A stretch of DNA of 64,000 nt from Sphagnum compactum (GCA_965153455.1 OZ234495.1:4960001-5024000), one strand, 5' to 3'; positions 13,451 to 27,100 are shown, counted from the stretch's first letter. Made by a program: numbers and translations. Notes: a model not told the origin generated them from the sequence alone.

Positions 13451-14091
13451 ACCATCTTTTCTACCAACAGTGCATTGTTCTTGGTGATTGAAGAGCAGTT
13501 TTAAAGCATACACATCAAAGCTTTGTTAGTCCATGTTTAATTAAGCACAACCAAAAACAGCTCCTGATGTTTACAAAGAGGGCAAAATTCCAGGATATTG
13601 CAGTAATAAAATATTCAAGCACTTCCTCCAATCTTGTGGGAGCATTGTACAGAGAAGCAAATTTATTAAAAATTGATTCACGTATAATAAACTTCCTTCC
13701 TTCCTTCCTTGGGTATTGTTGTTTTCACTATCATTCAAGGCTATATCCAAATTTCCCCACATATGAAACCACTTGTTGTTTGCATGCAAGGTATGAACCT
13801 TTTACTTTGATCTGTCAACAGTAGCACCAGCAACCATGCCTTCTTCAATCACTCTGACAGAACAGAAATCTGGAGAAAACACTTTTGTTGCCTTGTTATC
13901 AATAATGATTCCGTCCCCACTCTCACTCCTAGCGAGTGTACCCTACTGTTAAATCTTCCCGAGTGCACAAAAAAAATTGTGCCCATTGGTGTCTCCTCAG
14001 ATATGTATGCAAGAAAAAGGTTTTGAAAGGAAGGGTTTGTTCCTTCTTAATAAAGAAAGGGAACTCTTTTGTGTTAGGATTGAAGAGTTGG

Positions 14092-17000
14092 TCACTGCTT
14101 AGGGTCCAAGCTCTCATAGAACAAGATATAGCCATGGTCTGTATTGTTTGAATACTCCTGTGTTGACCCAAAAAAAGTCTGCACAACAGACTCATCAATC
14201 ATCTCAACATTCTCATCATCAAAGAAGAGCCAGTGGTTGTGACTCTTGACCAGACTCACGTAGTGTCCATGATTAGGTCCACTGCCCACATGCACTACCA
14301 CAGCAAACAGCGAGTACTCCGCTTCAGACCCCGGGGCATCATCTGTGGTATTACAAAGCTTGAGTTCCAGAGGGAATACCACCCGGTAAGAAAGCTTCTT
14401 ATACCGGCCCAGCTGCTCAATGTACTTGAAGCGCTTGAGATGAAGTGCCAGAATGCGTGGTGGTGACTTTATCTTCATTCTCTTCTGTGCCTCCTGCAAA
14501 CTGGCAGAAGAATTCCAGATGATGTCAGAAAGGGTCCCCCAGACTGAGAAAACTGGGTAGGATTTAAAGAATTCATTCATAATCTAAGACACGCACACAC
14601 CACCCTCAGTTTGCTGAGTGGAGCAGCTGCAGAGAGAAAAAATTATACAATCAGACCAGATGTCATTCATAAGAGGTGGTGAAACACATTCCAAGCCTCC
14701 TTCAACAGTGCAAGCATGTGAAGCACCCACCTGCAGCACTTGTCACAGAAAAACTTATCCTCCGCATTCAGGGTCTCAGTAGAACTGAAATTGCGGAGGC
14801 AACTTGTGATAGAGCTGTTCTGTTCAATATCAAGGCTGAGGTCCAAGAATGTTTCATCCCGAGCAGTGATTGTTTCACATCGCAAGCACCTGGTCTCATT
14901 TGTTAATGTCCCCTGCAAAGTAAGGCAGCATTTGTGAACATGTGGTTAAGAAAGCATGGTTCAGCCAAGAACACTCTAAAATGAAAGCCAAGAAGGATAT
15001 GAAACACTAGTTTACCTGGAAGATTTTATGTACCCAGGTGACTACAGGCTCCTTATGATGATTACCATTGGCCATTCCATTGAGTGATCCATTTGGAACT
15101 TTTTCTAAAGGTGCCTGGTTTCCAGAATTTGAATTGGCTGCTCTAGATTCCTTCTCCAAAATGTCGACCAATTCATTTAACAAGAAGTTCAAAAACTCAT
15201 GAGCATCCTGCACAGTGAAGAAGTCAGTTATATTTCTGCCCAGCAGTTTTTTACTTATCAAAACAAGGTGTTTGTTGTGGGTGAAGCAGAACTGCCCAGG
15301 ACACAAGGATCCTTCTACACACACCACTCTCTATGATTCCTCCATATTGTGCCCATATATGCTTCACAACCCTCCACAAAAAGCACTTAATTGCCTCCCA
15401 CAAGTACAGCAAACTTTACAACACTGGACAAACAGTGTTCCCACCACAAAACCATCCCCTGTCCATTATTGGGGTTAACCTGTCCGTCTCTCTAGACATA
15501 TCATGTTAATCAAATGTTCAACATATCCAAAATGTCAGTTCACTACTAGAGACAACAATTCAATAGAATAATTCTTTTCAGAGTAGGGGGTTGGGCATGC
15601 ACCTGGTGCATGTAGCTGCGAAAAAGTTCATTCTGCTTCTTAACCCTCTGCACAAATCGCTTTGGAGCAATCACACCTGTCTTCTTCTTCTGCGAATTGA
15701 TCTGGGAACATTACCCCAACACACAACATTGGAATACCAAAGAACTCAGGGGGTGGTTGAGTTAAAAGCTTCTTAGAGAACCTCAACACAGAAATCAAAC
15801 ATGTGTACCACTGCTGCACAAACACACAAAAGCATGTGCAAGCAAAGTCTTCCAACAGAACCAGGTATCAAAATAACATTAGCCAGCCATTCATCTTGGA
15901 ATCTAGGATACAAGTTATCCATACAGATAAACATCCATTCACTACAACAATGTGCCAGATTAGAGCAACATTCTTTTTGCAGGTCTTGAGTATTTCACAT
16001 GTAAAGAGGTCAGGATTGCAACCTCTTATCTAGAACCAATGTTTGCAAGTGGTGATATTTCCTTAATAAAGCTTCTTAAATGCTGTACTCACAAGCAAGA
16101 AAAAGAAAGAAAACACAGAGGGAGTGTCTCCCCTTGCTATATTGCATTAACATGGGACCAAAGGAGCAGAACCTTACTTGTGTAAATAGTTCTGACAAAC
16201 AAGTTAGAAGATTTTCCTCTGTGTCTCCAATCGTCTTGTTGTTCTGACCACAATACTCCAGTAACTGGTCCCTGAATGGCACACAAAAATAAAGAGCCTG
16301 CAACAAACAAACCGCACACACAGCATAAGAAACGTTTTCCCATTTTAAAACCTTGAAATTGTCAACAGCATCTGTGAGTGAGTTACTCATGTTGTCAACC
16401 TGCGTAAAAACCTCTGCAGACCTCCAGAAACAACAAACTATTTCTGCAGGATTCACACAGACATGGTGAGAGAAAGAGAGAGAGAGAGAGAGAGAAACCC
16501 TACTCCAGAAGCAGCACAACAGTATATATTCTGAATCTCATTTACATTCCATATCTCCCATTTCTGAAAACATGTGAGGCATCAAAACTATCTATCCATA
16601 GTGTTTTCCCAATCCTTTTCTTTTGGTTTCCTCCTAACCCTAGAACTAGGGTTTCAAGCTCCCCTTGTGACTTACACCAGACCTTGATTCTCATCAACAC
16701 AAAGAGTGTCTGTCTGATCTGTCATCCCTCTGACCAATTTCCAAAATTCCATTCCAAGGACGCATCAGGGTAGGAAAACCCTACTCCAGAAGCATCACGT
16801 CATCATATCCTCTTAATCTCATTTACATTCATCTGTCCCAGTTCTGAAAACATGTGTGAGGCATCAAAACTATCTATCCATAGTGGTTTTCCCAATCCCT
16901 TTCTTTTGGTTTCCTCTTAACCATAGAACTAGGGTTTCAAGCTCCCCTTGTCACTTACCCTAGACCTTGATTCTCATCAACAACCCAAAGACTGTCTGTC

Positions 17001-17338
17001 TGTCTCTTGTCCCTCTGACCAATTTCCAGATTTGCATTCCAAGGACGCATCCCCTTTCTTTCTGCCGTCGTTTCACCCCAAAAAAAAAGCTTACAGAAAA
17101 AAAGCCAGCCCGGTGCATCATCACCATCGCCATCCAGGAGGGTTCAATGCGGTTGCGAGAAACTATTGACACGAAATTTTCTGCATGCCCGCAAGCGTAC
17201 TACGTAGCGACGAGACCATACCTGGAGCACGCTGTTGCAGTAGCACGTATTGCCGAAATTCTCAAGACCAAAATAGCGTTCTCCCTCCGGAAACTGATCT
17301 CCCAATGCCTTCTCAAGCTTGGAGCCTGAACTTCCCAT
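14092..17338 (-). CDS. UBP3/UBP4: Ubiquitin carboxyl-terminal hydrolase, UBP3/UBP4 type
   Basis: Six exons on the minus strand, all GT-AG: 17222-17338, 16178-16297, 15603-15701, 15016-15207, 14731-14912 and 14092-14500. They join in frame to 372 residues, close to the roughly 370 of Arabidopsis UBP3/UBP4. The Cys box FGNTCYCNS carries the nucleophile Cys32. The His box [10 protein letters not shown] has His316, followed by Asp331/Asp332 in WLFFDDENV. Two CXXC pairs (CLRC, CDKC) form the expected zinc finger. USP proteases cleave ubiquitin from conjugates; UBP3/4 in Arabidopsis act in the nucleus and are needed for pollen development. A second ATG six bases upstream (17344) is in frame. I prefer 17338 because it gives MGSSGSK, matching the family start and an N-myristoylation pattern. 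All catalytic residues are present and no lesion was found. Confidence 0.95.
16497..17051. repeat. Tandem duplication (~281 bp) inside intron 1 of UBP3/4
   Basis: Two copies, about 16497-16766 and 16778-17051, both begin ACCCTACTCCAGAAGCA and end CCAAGGACGCATC. They differ by scattered substitutions and small indels. Each contains a short palindrome-like CTAGAACTAGGG core. The duplication stretches intron 1 but leaves the flanking exons intact. Confidence 0.9.
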
Positions 17339-17760
17339 GACCATAAGCCTCCTCCAATCCAGCTTTACCGCCTTTTCTCTTCCTACCGGAAACCAAATCT
17401 TTTCAAGCCCCTAACTCTTCCTACTCCACCTCTTCACCACTCCACTCTCTTTTCCTCTTGTCTTCTGTTCTGTTCTGTTCTCTTCCCTTCCCTTCCCTTC
17501 CCTTCTTCTCCGTCTTCTTCACCTGTGCTTCTGCACCTTCTGACCGCAACTCCCTCCTCTCGTGTATAGGTACCTTCTTCTTCTTCTTCTTCTCCTTCTT
17601 CTTAGTCCTCTCCAAGTTCTTACCGCATCCAAAGAACACCAAAACGCCGAGCCAGGATCCAATAAACCACTCAAAGCAATCGCAGAAAAGCCGGCTAACA
17701 GAAGCAGGATCCTTCTTCTTCTTCTTCTTCTTCTTCTTCGATGATCAATCTCGCGATGTC
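17339..17760 (-). promoter_or_regulatory. Promoter/5' leader of UBP3/4 with CTT microsatellites
   Basis: This interval lies immediately upstream of the UBP3/4 start. On the plus strand it is pyrimidine-rich, with TTCCC runs near 17485-17510 and CTT runs at about 17573-17600 and 17711-17738, so the transcribed strand leader is GAA-rich. Plant promoters often carry such Y-patch or GA tracts. The apparent ORFs here are low-complexity artefacts of the microsatellite. Confidence 0.35.
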
Positions 17761-17824
17761 GATCGTCTTCGTCTATCGATCGTCCGCCTGCGATGCGCAA
17801 CAACAACAAACTCGAGCAGCGAAC

Positions 17825-18048
17825 GCAAAGGATTTCCGGTGGCCGATCGCCGCGCAAGTCCAGTGGCCACTGCTCGTCATTGGCCAGGGACCAGTGGCCA
17901 CTAGGCCAATGAGATATGCCGTGGGAAAGGAACCGCAAAAGATTTCCAGAGGCCGATCGCCAGGCAAGTCCACCGGCCACATTGGTCGTCATCGGCTCGG
18001 GACCAGTGGCCACTAGGCCAGTGACATGCTCTCGTGGGAAAAGGAAGA
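17825..18048. repeat. Two-copy tandem repeat, about 111 bp, GC-rich
   Basis: Copy one starts near 17825 and copy two near 17935. Both contain GATTTCC..GGCCGATCGCC, then a stretch ending CAGTGGCCACTAGGCCA. Within each copy the core TGGCCACTAGGCCA is itself nearly palindromic. The array lies 500-700 bp upstream of the UBP3/4 start. Confidence 0.85.
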
Positions 18049-18147
18049 AGCCCAGTGAGCTGCTACCTTTTGCACCTTTTCCCACTTATCTACACATGTG
18101 TGTGTACGTGTTTGGGTGGGGACCATTTCTACCAAATATTTAAAATA

Positions 18148-18151
<4 letters not shown>

Positions 18152-18193
<42 letters not shown>
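18152..18193. repeat. (TA)n microsatellite
   Basis: About 20 uninterrupted TA units mark the edge between the GC-rich UBP3/4 promoter and AT-rich repeat DNA. Confidence 0.95.
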
Positions 18194-18195
<2 letters not shown>

Positions 18196-18244
18196 GATTA
18201 ATCACTAAAACTGAATAATAATCTATATATTGATTATATCTATA

Positions 18245-18900
18245 TATAGATGATGCCCCCACATTGAATCAATATTGATATGTCATGTCCATTAATTATG
18301 ATTCAATGTTGACATGTTGATCAAATATACATCAAACCAATGTTGATATATTCACAAAATGGACATTGAATCAATAATTCAAAAATTATGATTCAATGTT
18401 GATATGTTGTTCAAATAAGCATTGGGTTCATAATGACATACATATCAACTAGGCATTGATTCAATGTTGGTTTGTTAATCAAATGAACACCAATTCAATG
18501 TTGATTTGTTAATTGAATGAACATTGATTCAATGTTTGCATTTCATTTTCATTAATTATGATCCAATGTTGACATGTTAGTCAAATTACCTTTGAATCAA
18601 TATTATAGCAAAATCAGCAATGAATTAATAATTCCTAAATTATAATTCAACATCAATAGGATAGTTTAATAGTCATTCATTCAATGTTGGCATTCTAGAC
18701 AAATTACCTTTGAATCGATGTCAATGTTTTAGCAAAATTAGCAATGAATCAATAATTCGTAAATTATGATTCAATGTTGATATGGTAGGTTAATAGTCAT
18801 TAATTCAATGCAAATATATTCGTCAAATAATCATGATTCCATGTAGATAAATGAGTCAAAGAAACATCAATCCAACATTGATGTGTTAGCCATTGATGAT
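18245..18900. repeat. Degenerate minisatellite around ATTCAATGTTGATATGTT
   Basis: The motif (A/G)ATTCAATGTTGAYATGTT followed by variants of TCAAATNNNCATTGA recurs more than ten times with irregular 40-70 bp spacing. It behaves like an old, diverged tandem array. No ORF is associated. Confidence 0.75.
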
Positions 18901-21600
18901 GTTTAAGGGTGGGGGCCACTGACGCAACTAATAGATCCACAAAAGGCCTCAATATTGTAACAACCATATCTGGTTGTCCCAATGTAAGCTTAGAATTCAA
19001 AGGCCTTTTCTTTTCCTTGGTTTAATCCCCCAAACATCTAACCTTTCTAAAAGAGTATCATCACTTCTTCTATTAACATGCACTCGTAGGATTCATGTCA
19101 TGGCTGAGAACAAACTAATCATCAATCAACCAAACTATCATACGTTTGAACAATCATGAAATTTCATAAAAAAATGTATCATGTTGGAAAAAAAACACAA
19201 AGTTATTATGGTTTCTCCTACATAGAAAGCAGAAAACACTAAAGTGTTAGGTAGGAGGTGTGGATGATTTACAAAAGAATTTGCAAATGCAAATGTGACC
19301 AGCATTCCTACCTTTAGTGATTCGGACAGAAGTAGTTGTTATCAAAACCTCGTCCACATTGTTCAATTTATTGTGACATAACACCACCTTTTGCAATTAT
19401 GTCAAGGAGAGGTGCATACAAAAAACAATATGAAATCAATCAATTAACACACTAACTACAATTGAAAGGAATAGATATCCACCCACAAACCAAATTTTGT
19501 CTGTATTAAAGTCACATATAATACAAGCAAGTGACAAGCATTGGAGGAACGGATTGATTGTTCACAAAATGGCTTATCCTACCCATTTTCCATCCTTGGA
19601 TTAGGTTCCAAAAGATAAGATATTTGATTATGTAATTGAGTTTTCTCATCAAAAATGGGTTAATAGATAAGAGAGTGACTTTGACCCACCTAAATGCTGC
19701 TTCAATAAATGGAATCAATTGTCTAAAACCCATTACAAGATCACACAGTGTCAGATTTAAAACTATGGCATTAGAGTCTCTAAATGCAACTCTAAGTCTT
19801 GTGAAGGTTGTTCATGTATTCTATTAATAAAGTTGCAATTTCCTTGCTTTCATCAATTTCCATTTTTGCAATAGTTATAAAAATTCCTGGTGGGTTGCAA
19901 AGCAAAACCGTCTATAATAGGTCTACCATCTTCTTCCATTGTACCATCTTATGCAATATACGATGATGTCATAGCATTTTCAAGCGTCAATACTAGGTTG
20001 ATTTGGCCATGAGTATGATCAACTCCAGCATCCCTACTATCTAGATTCTTAACAAGTGTGCATCAAAAAAACTCCATTGTTGTTTGCGTGTATAGACCCA
20101 CTATGCGTCAATAAAATAACCTCTTCATCGTTGTCTTGATCATCTTCGACATCCCCCATGACCTTTTCATCATTCAATTCCCTAACAATGGGCTTCTTTC
20201 TATGCACTTCAAATCCATCCATTGCATTGATCAACAATTTTCACAGCTTGTGCATCACTTGTTGTTTCACCTATAGCCAATGTTCCATTTTTACTACCTA
20301 ACTCTATAAACATCTTGCCATTATAAATGTGGATGGCTCCTTAATAACCAATTCCTTTAAGCCTAGCACAGTGGGGTGAATACTAATTTCCTCAACCTTG
20401 TAATGTTCCCATTAATAATAGTAGCAGCATGTTGTTCAAAAGCTTTTGACTCCACTCCTAATTTTTCCCTTGAAACTTCATGCTATTGTTGATAGCACCA
20501 TCAACCTCAACTGCCATAGTATTGCAACCTTTGTCATGTTGTAACAACAAATCAAATTCACTACCCATGGTCTCACATTGAGTTAAACTATGAGGTTAAA
20601 ATGTCTTTTCAATACTCACAACATTACCATTCATGGCTTTCTTGCCTAACTCCAACACTTCATTTTCAAGTAAATCCCTACCCTGCAGCTATTATGGGCT
20701 GATCACAACAATGTTGTCAGCTTAGCTTTCGTGTCAGTCATTATGGCAACATTGACTTCATAGCCATCATAGCTCCTACCCATGTGGCAACTTGCACTAC
20801 ATGTCCAATTGCTTGGGCCATCAATTTTAACATCCCAAGACTTTTTGTTCTAGCTATTTTCATGTTTTGTCCAAATTGGCTCCCACTCACAACTTGCCCC
20901 ATTTCTCGTTAGATTATGACTTCACCCTTCAATGATCCTCATAAAATAACAATCATTGTGACCCATTCCACCACTCAATTAACAAGAATAGTTCTCCAAG
21001 TGAACATAATTTTTTTAGATGTCCCATTGCAATACTTCTAATATTTGACACCTAAATAAAAAAAACAAAAATACAGCAACTCATAATCAGGATAGGAACC
21101 ATTTGTTCACCGATCATTAGACAAAAACTTCCAAATGACTCCATACTCTGAATTTGAAGGAGTTCACAAAAAAATTGTAATCCTTCAAGAAATTGGGAAT
21201 TATCTGCATAGTACACAAATGCCACCGATTTCAACCACAAGAAAATTAGGTTGTTGGATGCTTCTACTTGATGAAGTGTACTATTGTTGTGATAATCCTA
21301 TACACTCAACAAGTCTGGCAAACCTAGATGAAAATATTTCATGTTACATGTGCAAAAATGCACATTCCTTTGTGATCTCTTGTCGGGTCAAAACTTATGT
21401 ACAAGTCATTTTGAACAAGAGATGCAATTGTCCATAAGATATTTTTCTTGTTCTCCAACCACTTCCATTTGTATGCACACATCACTAAACTAAGGTTGTT
21501 TATGAAAACTTGGTGGTGCTATTGCATACATTGGATAATCAACAAAACGTTCGCCAGGTCCAAGTGGTATTGCAATGGAGTTGAACACGTGTAACACGAG
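18901..21600. other. AT-rich DNA between minisatellite and transposon, no supported gene
   Basis: Only short ORFs are present. A minus-strand frame near 20049-20237 is acidic but shows no recognisable domain. It may be part of the neighbouring decayed transposon, but I cannot support that. Confidence 0.5.
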
Positions 21601-21669
21601 CTACAAAAAAACACAACATGATCAGTTTATGAAAAGTGCATCAATAATTAATCCTAGAAAATCAAATTG

Positions 21670-24160
21670 TAAATCAAATAAAGATTTTTGCCACTTTGTC
21701 AAGAACATCAAATTTGTACATGTGCCCCGAAAGCCCATTTTCCAACATGAATTGCTTTAGTGCACATGGAAGTTCCTTCATAATTTTTGGCTGAGCAAAA
21801 GTAATACTTTGCACAGTCTTTGGAAACAAATTTTTTTTGTGAGTTTCATTGACAATTCCCAACTTTTTGAGCCACACAAGTAGTATATTTGCACTTGCTC
21901 CTGACAACACATTCAAACCTATTTCCACTACCTACACAAATTGCATTAATTATCATGCTAGCTACAAGACATATTTTTAGATATTTTACAACCAATAATT
22001 CAAGACTCATCCTACACAATGCACATTCACATTAGTTTTTATTTATTACATTTCAAGTTCATGCAATCATATTGAGATGTAAATATCATAATATAAATTT
22101 GAAAAGTGTAAAATGGGGTTATTAAATCTTTTTGCAAATTATTTCTAATTATGCATTTTCTACCATGACCCACCAAGTCGAGAGTAATACACGTTCATAT
22201 GGGGCATCAAAATCTTCAAGTTCTCCAACAACCCTATGTAGAGCTTGGAGGTGTTAATTATGTTTAAGAATGTACCTTGTATAATCACGACGATTGCTCC
22301 CACAATATGCTGCTATCATAAGAGTGATGTGCAAATGTTCATATAGATTTGCACTATATTCAAAAGGGGCTCCAAACCTACAGATTGAATCCACATAATG
22401 TGACATTAGATGAATTTTGACCAAGTTAAAATCTGATTTTTGCCATGAAATGAACACTCTAATGAATGTGTTTATTGTTTTAGAAATCACAATCCAACAA
22501 ACAAAAATGCATTAGATCTATATGTCATGCTTCGACATTTCAAATTGTAATTTACATGAATTATAGTTCTTCTTGGAAAACATTATACAAAACTTCATTA
22601 TTTTAACATAATAAATATTTTTTTGAAGAAATGTTAGTAGATTTTTAACAAAAGCCCATGACTTCCAAAGTCAATGAGAATGCATATTTTTCTAATAACA
22701 CAATAAATCTCATAAGGTCAACCAATTGAAGCAAGGATGTTTTAGAGTGTTCTTTTGGGCAACATGCCATTTCATACCACTTCAAGAATCGTGCAACAAA
22801 TTGGATGATTGGTGGTTCAAACAATCCAATCATACATGGCACAATCACCTATATAGACACAAAAATAGCCACACTGACATAATATGCTTTTAGGCACTTG
22901 TGACAACAAAATTTGAATGAACAAAGTGAGCTCTCAAAAATCCCAAGGCTTGTATGCAAGAAAGATCAAATGTTCACTGAAAGCTAAAAGGTTGTACCTA
23001 CATTACCGAATGATGCTCGAATGCTACAAAGTTTGCATTTGAAGAAAAATATCCTCCTTTGTCAATACCTAGCACACAAAATCTCAAAAAACATGTTTTT
23101 ACTTTGATTATAAACAAACATTTATCCAACTCCAATAACACATCGCCATAATTTGTAGATGTTGAAATGTCCCATATGATGTCCACAAGTGTTTTGAAGA
23201 CACCCAAATCAAATTGATGCAATATTTCCACATGAATTGAACGGTATGGATTTCCCCATTTTGTCCTCTCACCATTAAAGCCCTACAATGTGCACTACCA
23301 TAGAAAGCAAATTGAATCTAATGTAAATGAACAACTATGTTTGAAGACAAAATTGACACCATTTGTGAATTTGAAATCTTCCATAGATTAAATGCAAACC
23401 TTGATGGGATGTATCAAAAGCTTTTTGGCCATCTCCTTTCCATCCTTTTTTTATGATGCCAAGATTGTTTCCACAATTTTTTGCATTTCTTGTTTAGTCA
23501 TATAAGGAAATTTCTAATGAACCTCCTTCAACGAATCTCTTGGGCACAAGCACAAATTGCATGGCATTTGGCATTTGTTGGTGTTGTAAATGGCTATGAC
23601 TTTGCACCCTTTTGGATGATCACATATGTAAGCACATAGCAATGGGACCACCCACTTTCTTCACCATGGGGATTTGTCAATGCTAAACCACTAAAGAATG
23701 GACAATCAAAAACACATCTATTAATCATAATTGAAATAGATTGAAATGCAATAATATAGTTTTGTACTCCAAGTGAAACAATAAAATATTCAAAAGTGGG
23801 TTTTGGATCAAAACGTGAAACGTGTGTCCTTGAAGGGTTGAAGGATGACTTCCAAACATTCGTGGAACAATTCAAGCCTTCTTTTATGAGATGCATGTGA
23901 TGTAGGAAAAACATGAAAAATGCCTAGCAAGAGGTGGCCCGAGCGTCCAAGTATATGTCTTCACATGCAATCTTACCAAGGGATAACATGAGCGGGTACC
24001 TTGTGACCTTTCCATCGTTTGACAATGTAGTTTGGTTGTTGTAGAAGATTAATGGTGCAATGACCCCACCTTCACAATTGATATGTTTATGCATTTCCAA
24101 GTTGACATTATTCAAGTGTAAAATGAAATATACAACTGAAGAAAGCCATGATATCACTAA
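21670..24160 (-). mobile_element. Decayed Plavaka-like (EnSpm/CACTA-related) transposase
   Basis: On the minus strand a series of broken frames follows the order of a Plavaka-type transposase. First comes a block with QTTLSNDGKVT and YPLMLSLGKIACED (about 24050-23930). Next is a segment with LFHECLEVILQP, then CDHPKGCKV (about 23880-23600). It continues with EILHQFDLGVFKTLVDIIWD, GIDKGGYFSSNANFVAFEHH (about 23230-23000), FVARFLKWYEMA (about 22790), and finally HLMSHYVDSICRFGAPFEYS with YEHLHI (about 22410-22320). Many stops and frameshifts show that it is inactive. Family assignment rests on remembered motifs. Terminal repeats and a target duplication were not found, so the limits are only those of the recognisable protein. 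Confidence 0.65.
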
Positions 24161-24199
24161 TATCTATTAGCAAATGTTTCAAAATGGAACAAAACAAAT

Positions 24200-27100
24200 C
24201 AAAACATGGACATAGTGTCAATGACAAAAACATGACAACGGTCACCTGCATCGTTGCCTGCCATTGTGTTGAATTGGGAGTGGAATAAATCTAAAACACC
24301 AAAAGAAAAGCGAACTCATTGAGTAGTTGCATTGCCATAGTTTTTGTGTCTTCTTGTGCTTGAAATTTGGATACTTTGCACACAAAGACACAAAAAGAAA
24401 ACATATAATTGGGTGTTATATATTAAGTGTATAATAATAATGTAAATTAAAAAGTCATGGGTGTATTTTAGTTTGTCATGGGTTGTATAGAATATTATAA
24501 AATCCATCAAACTCCACTAGTATTTAATTGTATTAATCATTCAAATAAGCATTTAAAATGGATTTTATGCATGTACCCATCACACAATACTTATTATCTT
24601 CCATTAGAAAATAAATGTTTGTCCAAAAAAATTCAATTTGTCGCATACTTATGGTCATTGCTTTTAAAAACTCATTTGTGACATGAAAATGATCAAAATT
24701 TTCAAATGATTCACAAACATGATTCAAATTATGTGAAATCACGTGTGAAATAATTAATACAAATTTCACAAATGTTTAAAAGAAATTCGATCATTTTGAA
24801 ATATATTTACATTTTACAATACATAATTACATGTAATTTTTTTCATAAATATATTTGAACCCCTAATATAAATATACAAGAATTATTTTTTAAAAAAAAT
24901 CTTTTGCTTGGGTTATGTTCTACCATATTATGTAAAAACAATTCTAAAATTCCTTTTCAATTTTGACATAGCTTAAATTCCAAGACACACCACGAATGAA
25001 AAAAAATCTAACATGATTACATAAAGGGGCCATAAAAAAAGTCAATTTCCTAATAGCCAAGTTGGTGAGCATCCCTAAGAAAATATCAACTTAACTAGCT
25101 AACAATTAAGGGAAACAACTAAAGCCTTTTAAAGGCCCTATTTTTATTTATTTTAAATTATTGCTTTCAAAACATTTGCATGAACAATATGAACAAAAAT
25201 ACATTGTGATGAATAAGATCTTACCTTTTTTTGGGCAATTTTGACAAATTTTGACTCCATCTCCCCACAAAGAGTAATAGAACCTTCACATCATAATCAT
25301 TTAAATTTTATTTTATTTTTTTCATCTCCATTCTCTTCACATTTTTCAACTTTCACCATATTCTTTTCTATGCTACCTTTTATTGAGGTTATTTCTTTTT
25401 CAATGCAAATGGTGTCACAACTTAAACTTCTTTTTGGATGTCTTGAAAATTGGAAATTTCTTTGCTAATTGGTATATGATATAAATTTCTTTACTATTTG
25501 TAAACCCTTTTAATTTGGAAAAAAAAAATTGAAGATTAAGATAGCATGAGGACCTACACATTTGACATAACCTTTCATGCGACACTCCAAGATCTTATAC
25601 ATCCTAAGTAGAAAATTGTGAAACTCCTTTCATGATTCAAAACATAAGAAAACAAATTCAACAAGGAAAAAAGGAAATACATTAAACGGAGAATAAAAAG
25701 AAGAAAAAAGAGGGATTGCTTAGGGTTTCCTTTGATATATCAGTGATATATTTTTTTAATGAAAAATATATCAATGTTACAACATTGGCCCCAAGGCTTG
25801 CAAATTGGCTTTACAAGTTGATAGATTTTTTTTAATCACCAATATAGGGCCAAAAGGTCATAGATTGACTCTTTTATAAAAACTATAACCTTGAAATTTA
25901 GTGTAACTTAACCTTTAATGTTGATTTCATTGGTTGCACCGACATGTTTGCTTGATTAAGGTTCAACTTTGACCTTGATTCCTTGTGCAAAGTGGGTTGA
26001 AGTATTGTGTCTTTCCACAAATGAAATTTACAAATGTTTACATTATCATGACCTTAATCATGCACTTGTAACCAAGGCTAGGGCAAGGGAAAGAAGAAAT
26101 GAGTTAGGACCAGGCCAAGGTAAACAATGGGCCTAGTGAAAAAGAACATTCATAGGACTCTTGAAATGAACTACCACTTTGGGGAGTTGGAGTTCAAAAG
26201 TGTTCCAAGTTGTTGGGACAAAAGTGTTAGGAATAAAAATTGTTTAAATAAAAAAAATTTCATATCATTGGAAATTCTTAAAGTGCAAACTTTGAAAGTG
26301 AGATCAAATTCATTTTAAGCCAAGAGTTAAGAGCTATGGCCAAAAGAAAGGGTTAGTTAAATTGACAATTTGATTCTAGTAAAAAAAACCCAAGAAACGA
26401 TATCAAATGACTTCTAATCGGGGTGTGCAACATAACATTTAATTTTTTTTCAATGAGATTTACAAGATATTGTGGCCGCTTGCCCAAAATGAGCTTGAAC
26501 AAGAAGATATGAAACTCTCAAAATTTAAGATAATGAAAGTCCCAACTTTGGGATGCCCACTTGGGAGTCCTAAAAGAAAATGTCATTTAGATGTAGCCCC
26601 CATGAAAAGGCACAAAGTATACTATAGGAGGAAGGTGGTGGCCTCCTTTCAAATCTAGGTTGTGTGGATGTAGTGAATCCAAAACAAATTTGTGATCCAA
26701 AGTTGATTCTATTTCACTAATCACTTGTATTATCTAACTTGTGTAAATGAGGATCATTTATAAAGCCTGAGCTTGGAGCTTAAAGCTTAATGTTTAATGT
26801 GAAATTAATCCATTTACATGGATGAATATGTCCATAGACGAATGATTTTATATGGATGAATGTCATTTTTGCATGGTTGAATTTCATTTATGATTTGAAT
26901 TAAATAAATAAATCATCAGATGAAATTCATCCATGATTGGAAGATAAATAAATTCAAAATTATTTATATCCATCCTCATTTGTTGTCCAAGTATTAATAT
27001 CTCATTTAATAATGATGGATAACGAAATTATGATAATAAAAGAAAATATGAAGATGAGACCAAAATTACTTTTAGAAATTTGTTTAAGAAATTATTTTTA

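Noticed and set aside
17458-18085. Several open frames on both strands
   Set aside because: Products of CTT and GGCCAC repeats upstream of UBP3/4, with strings of Leu, Phe or Arg and no domain.
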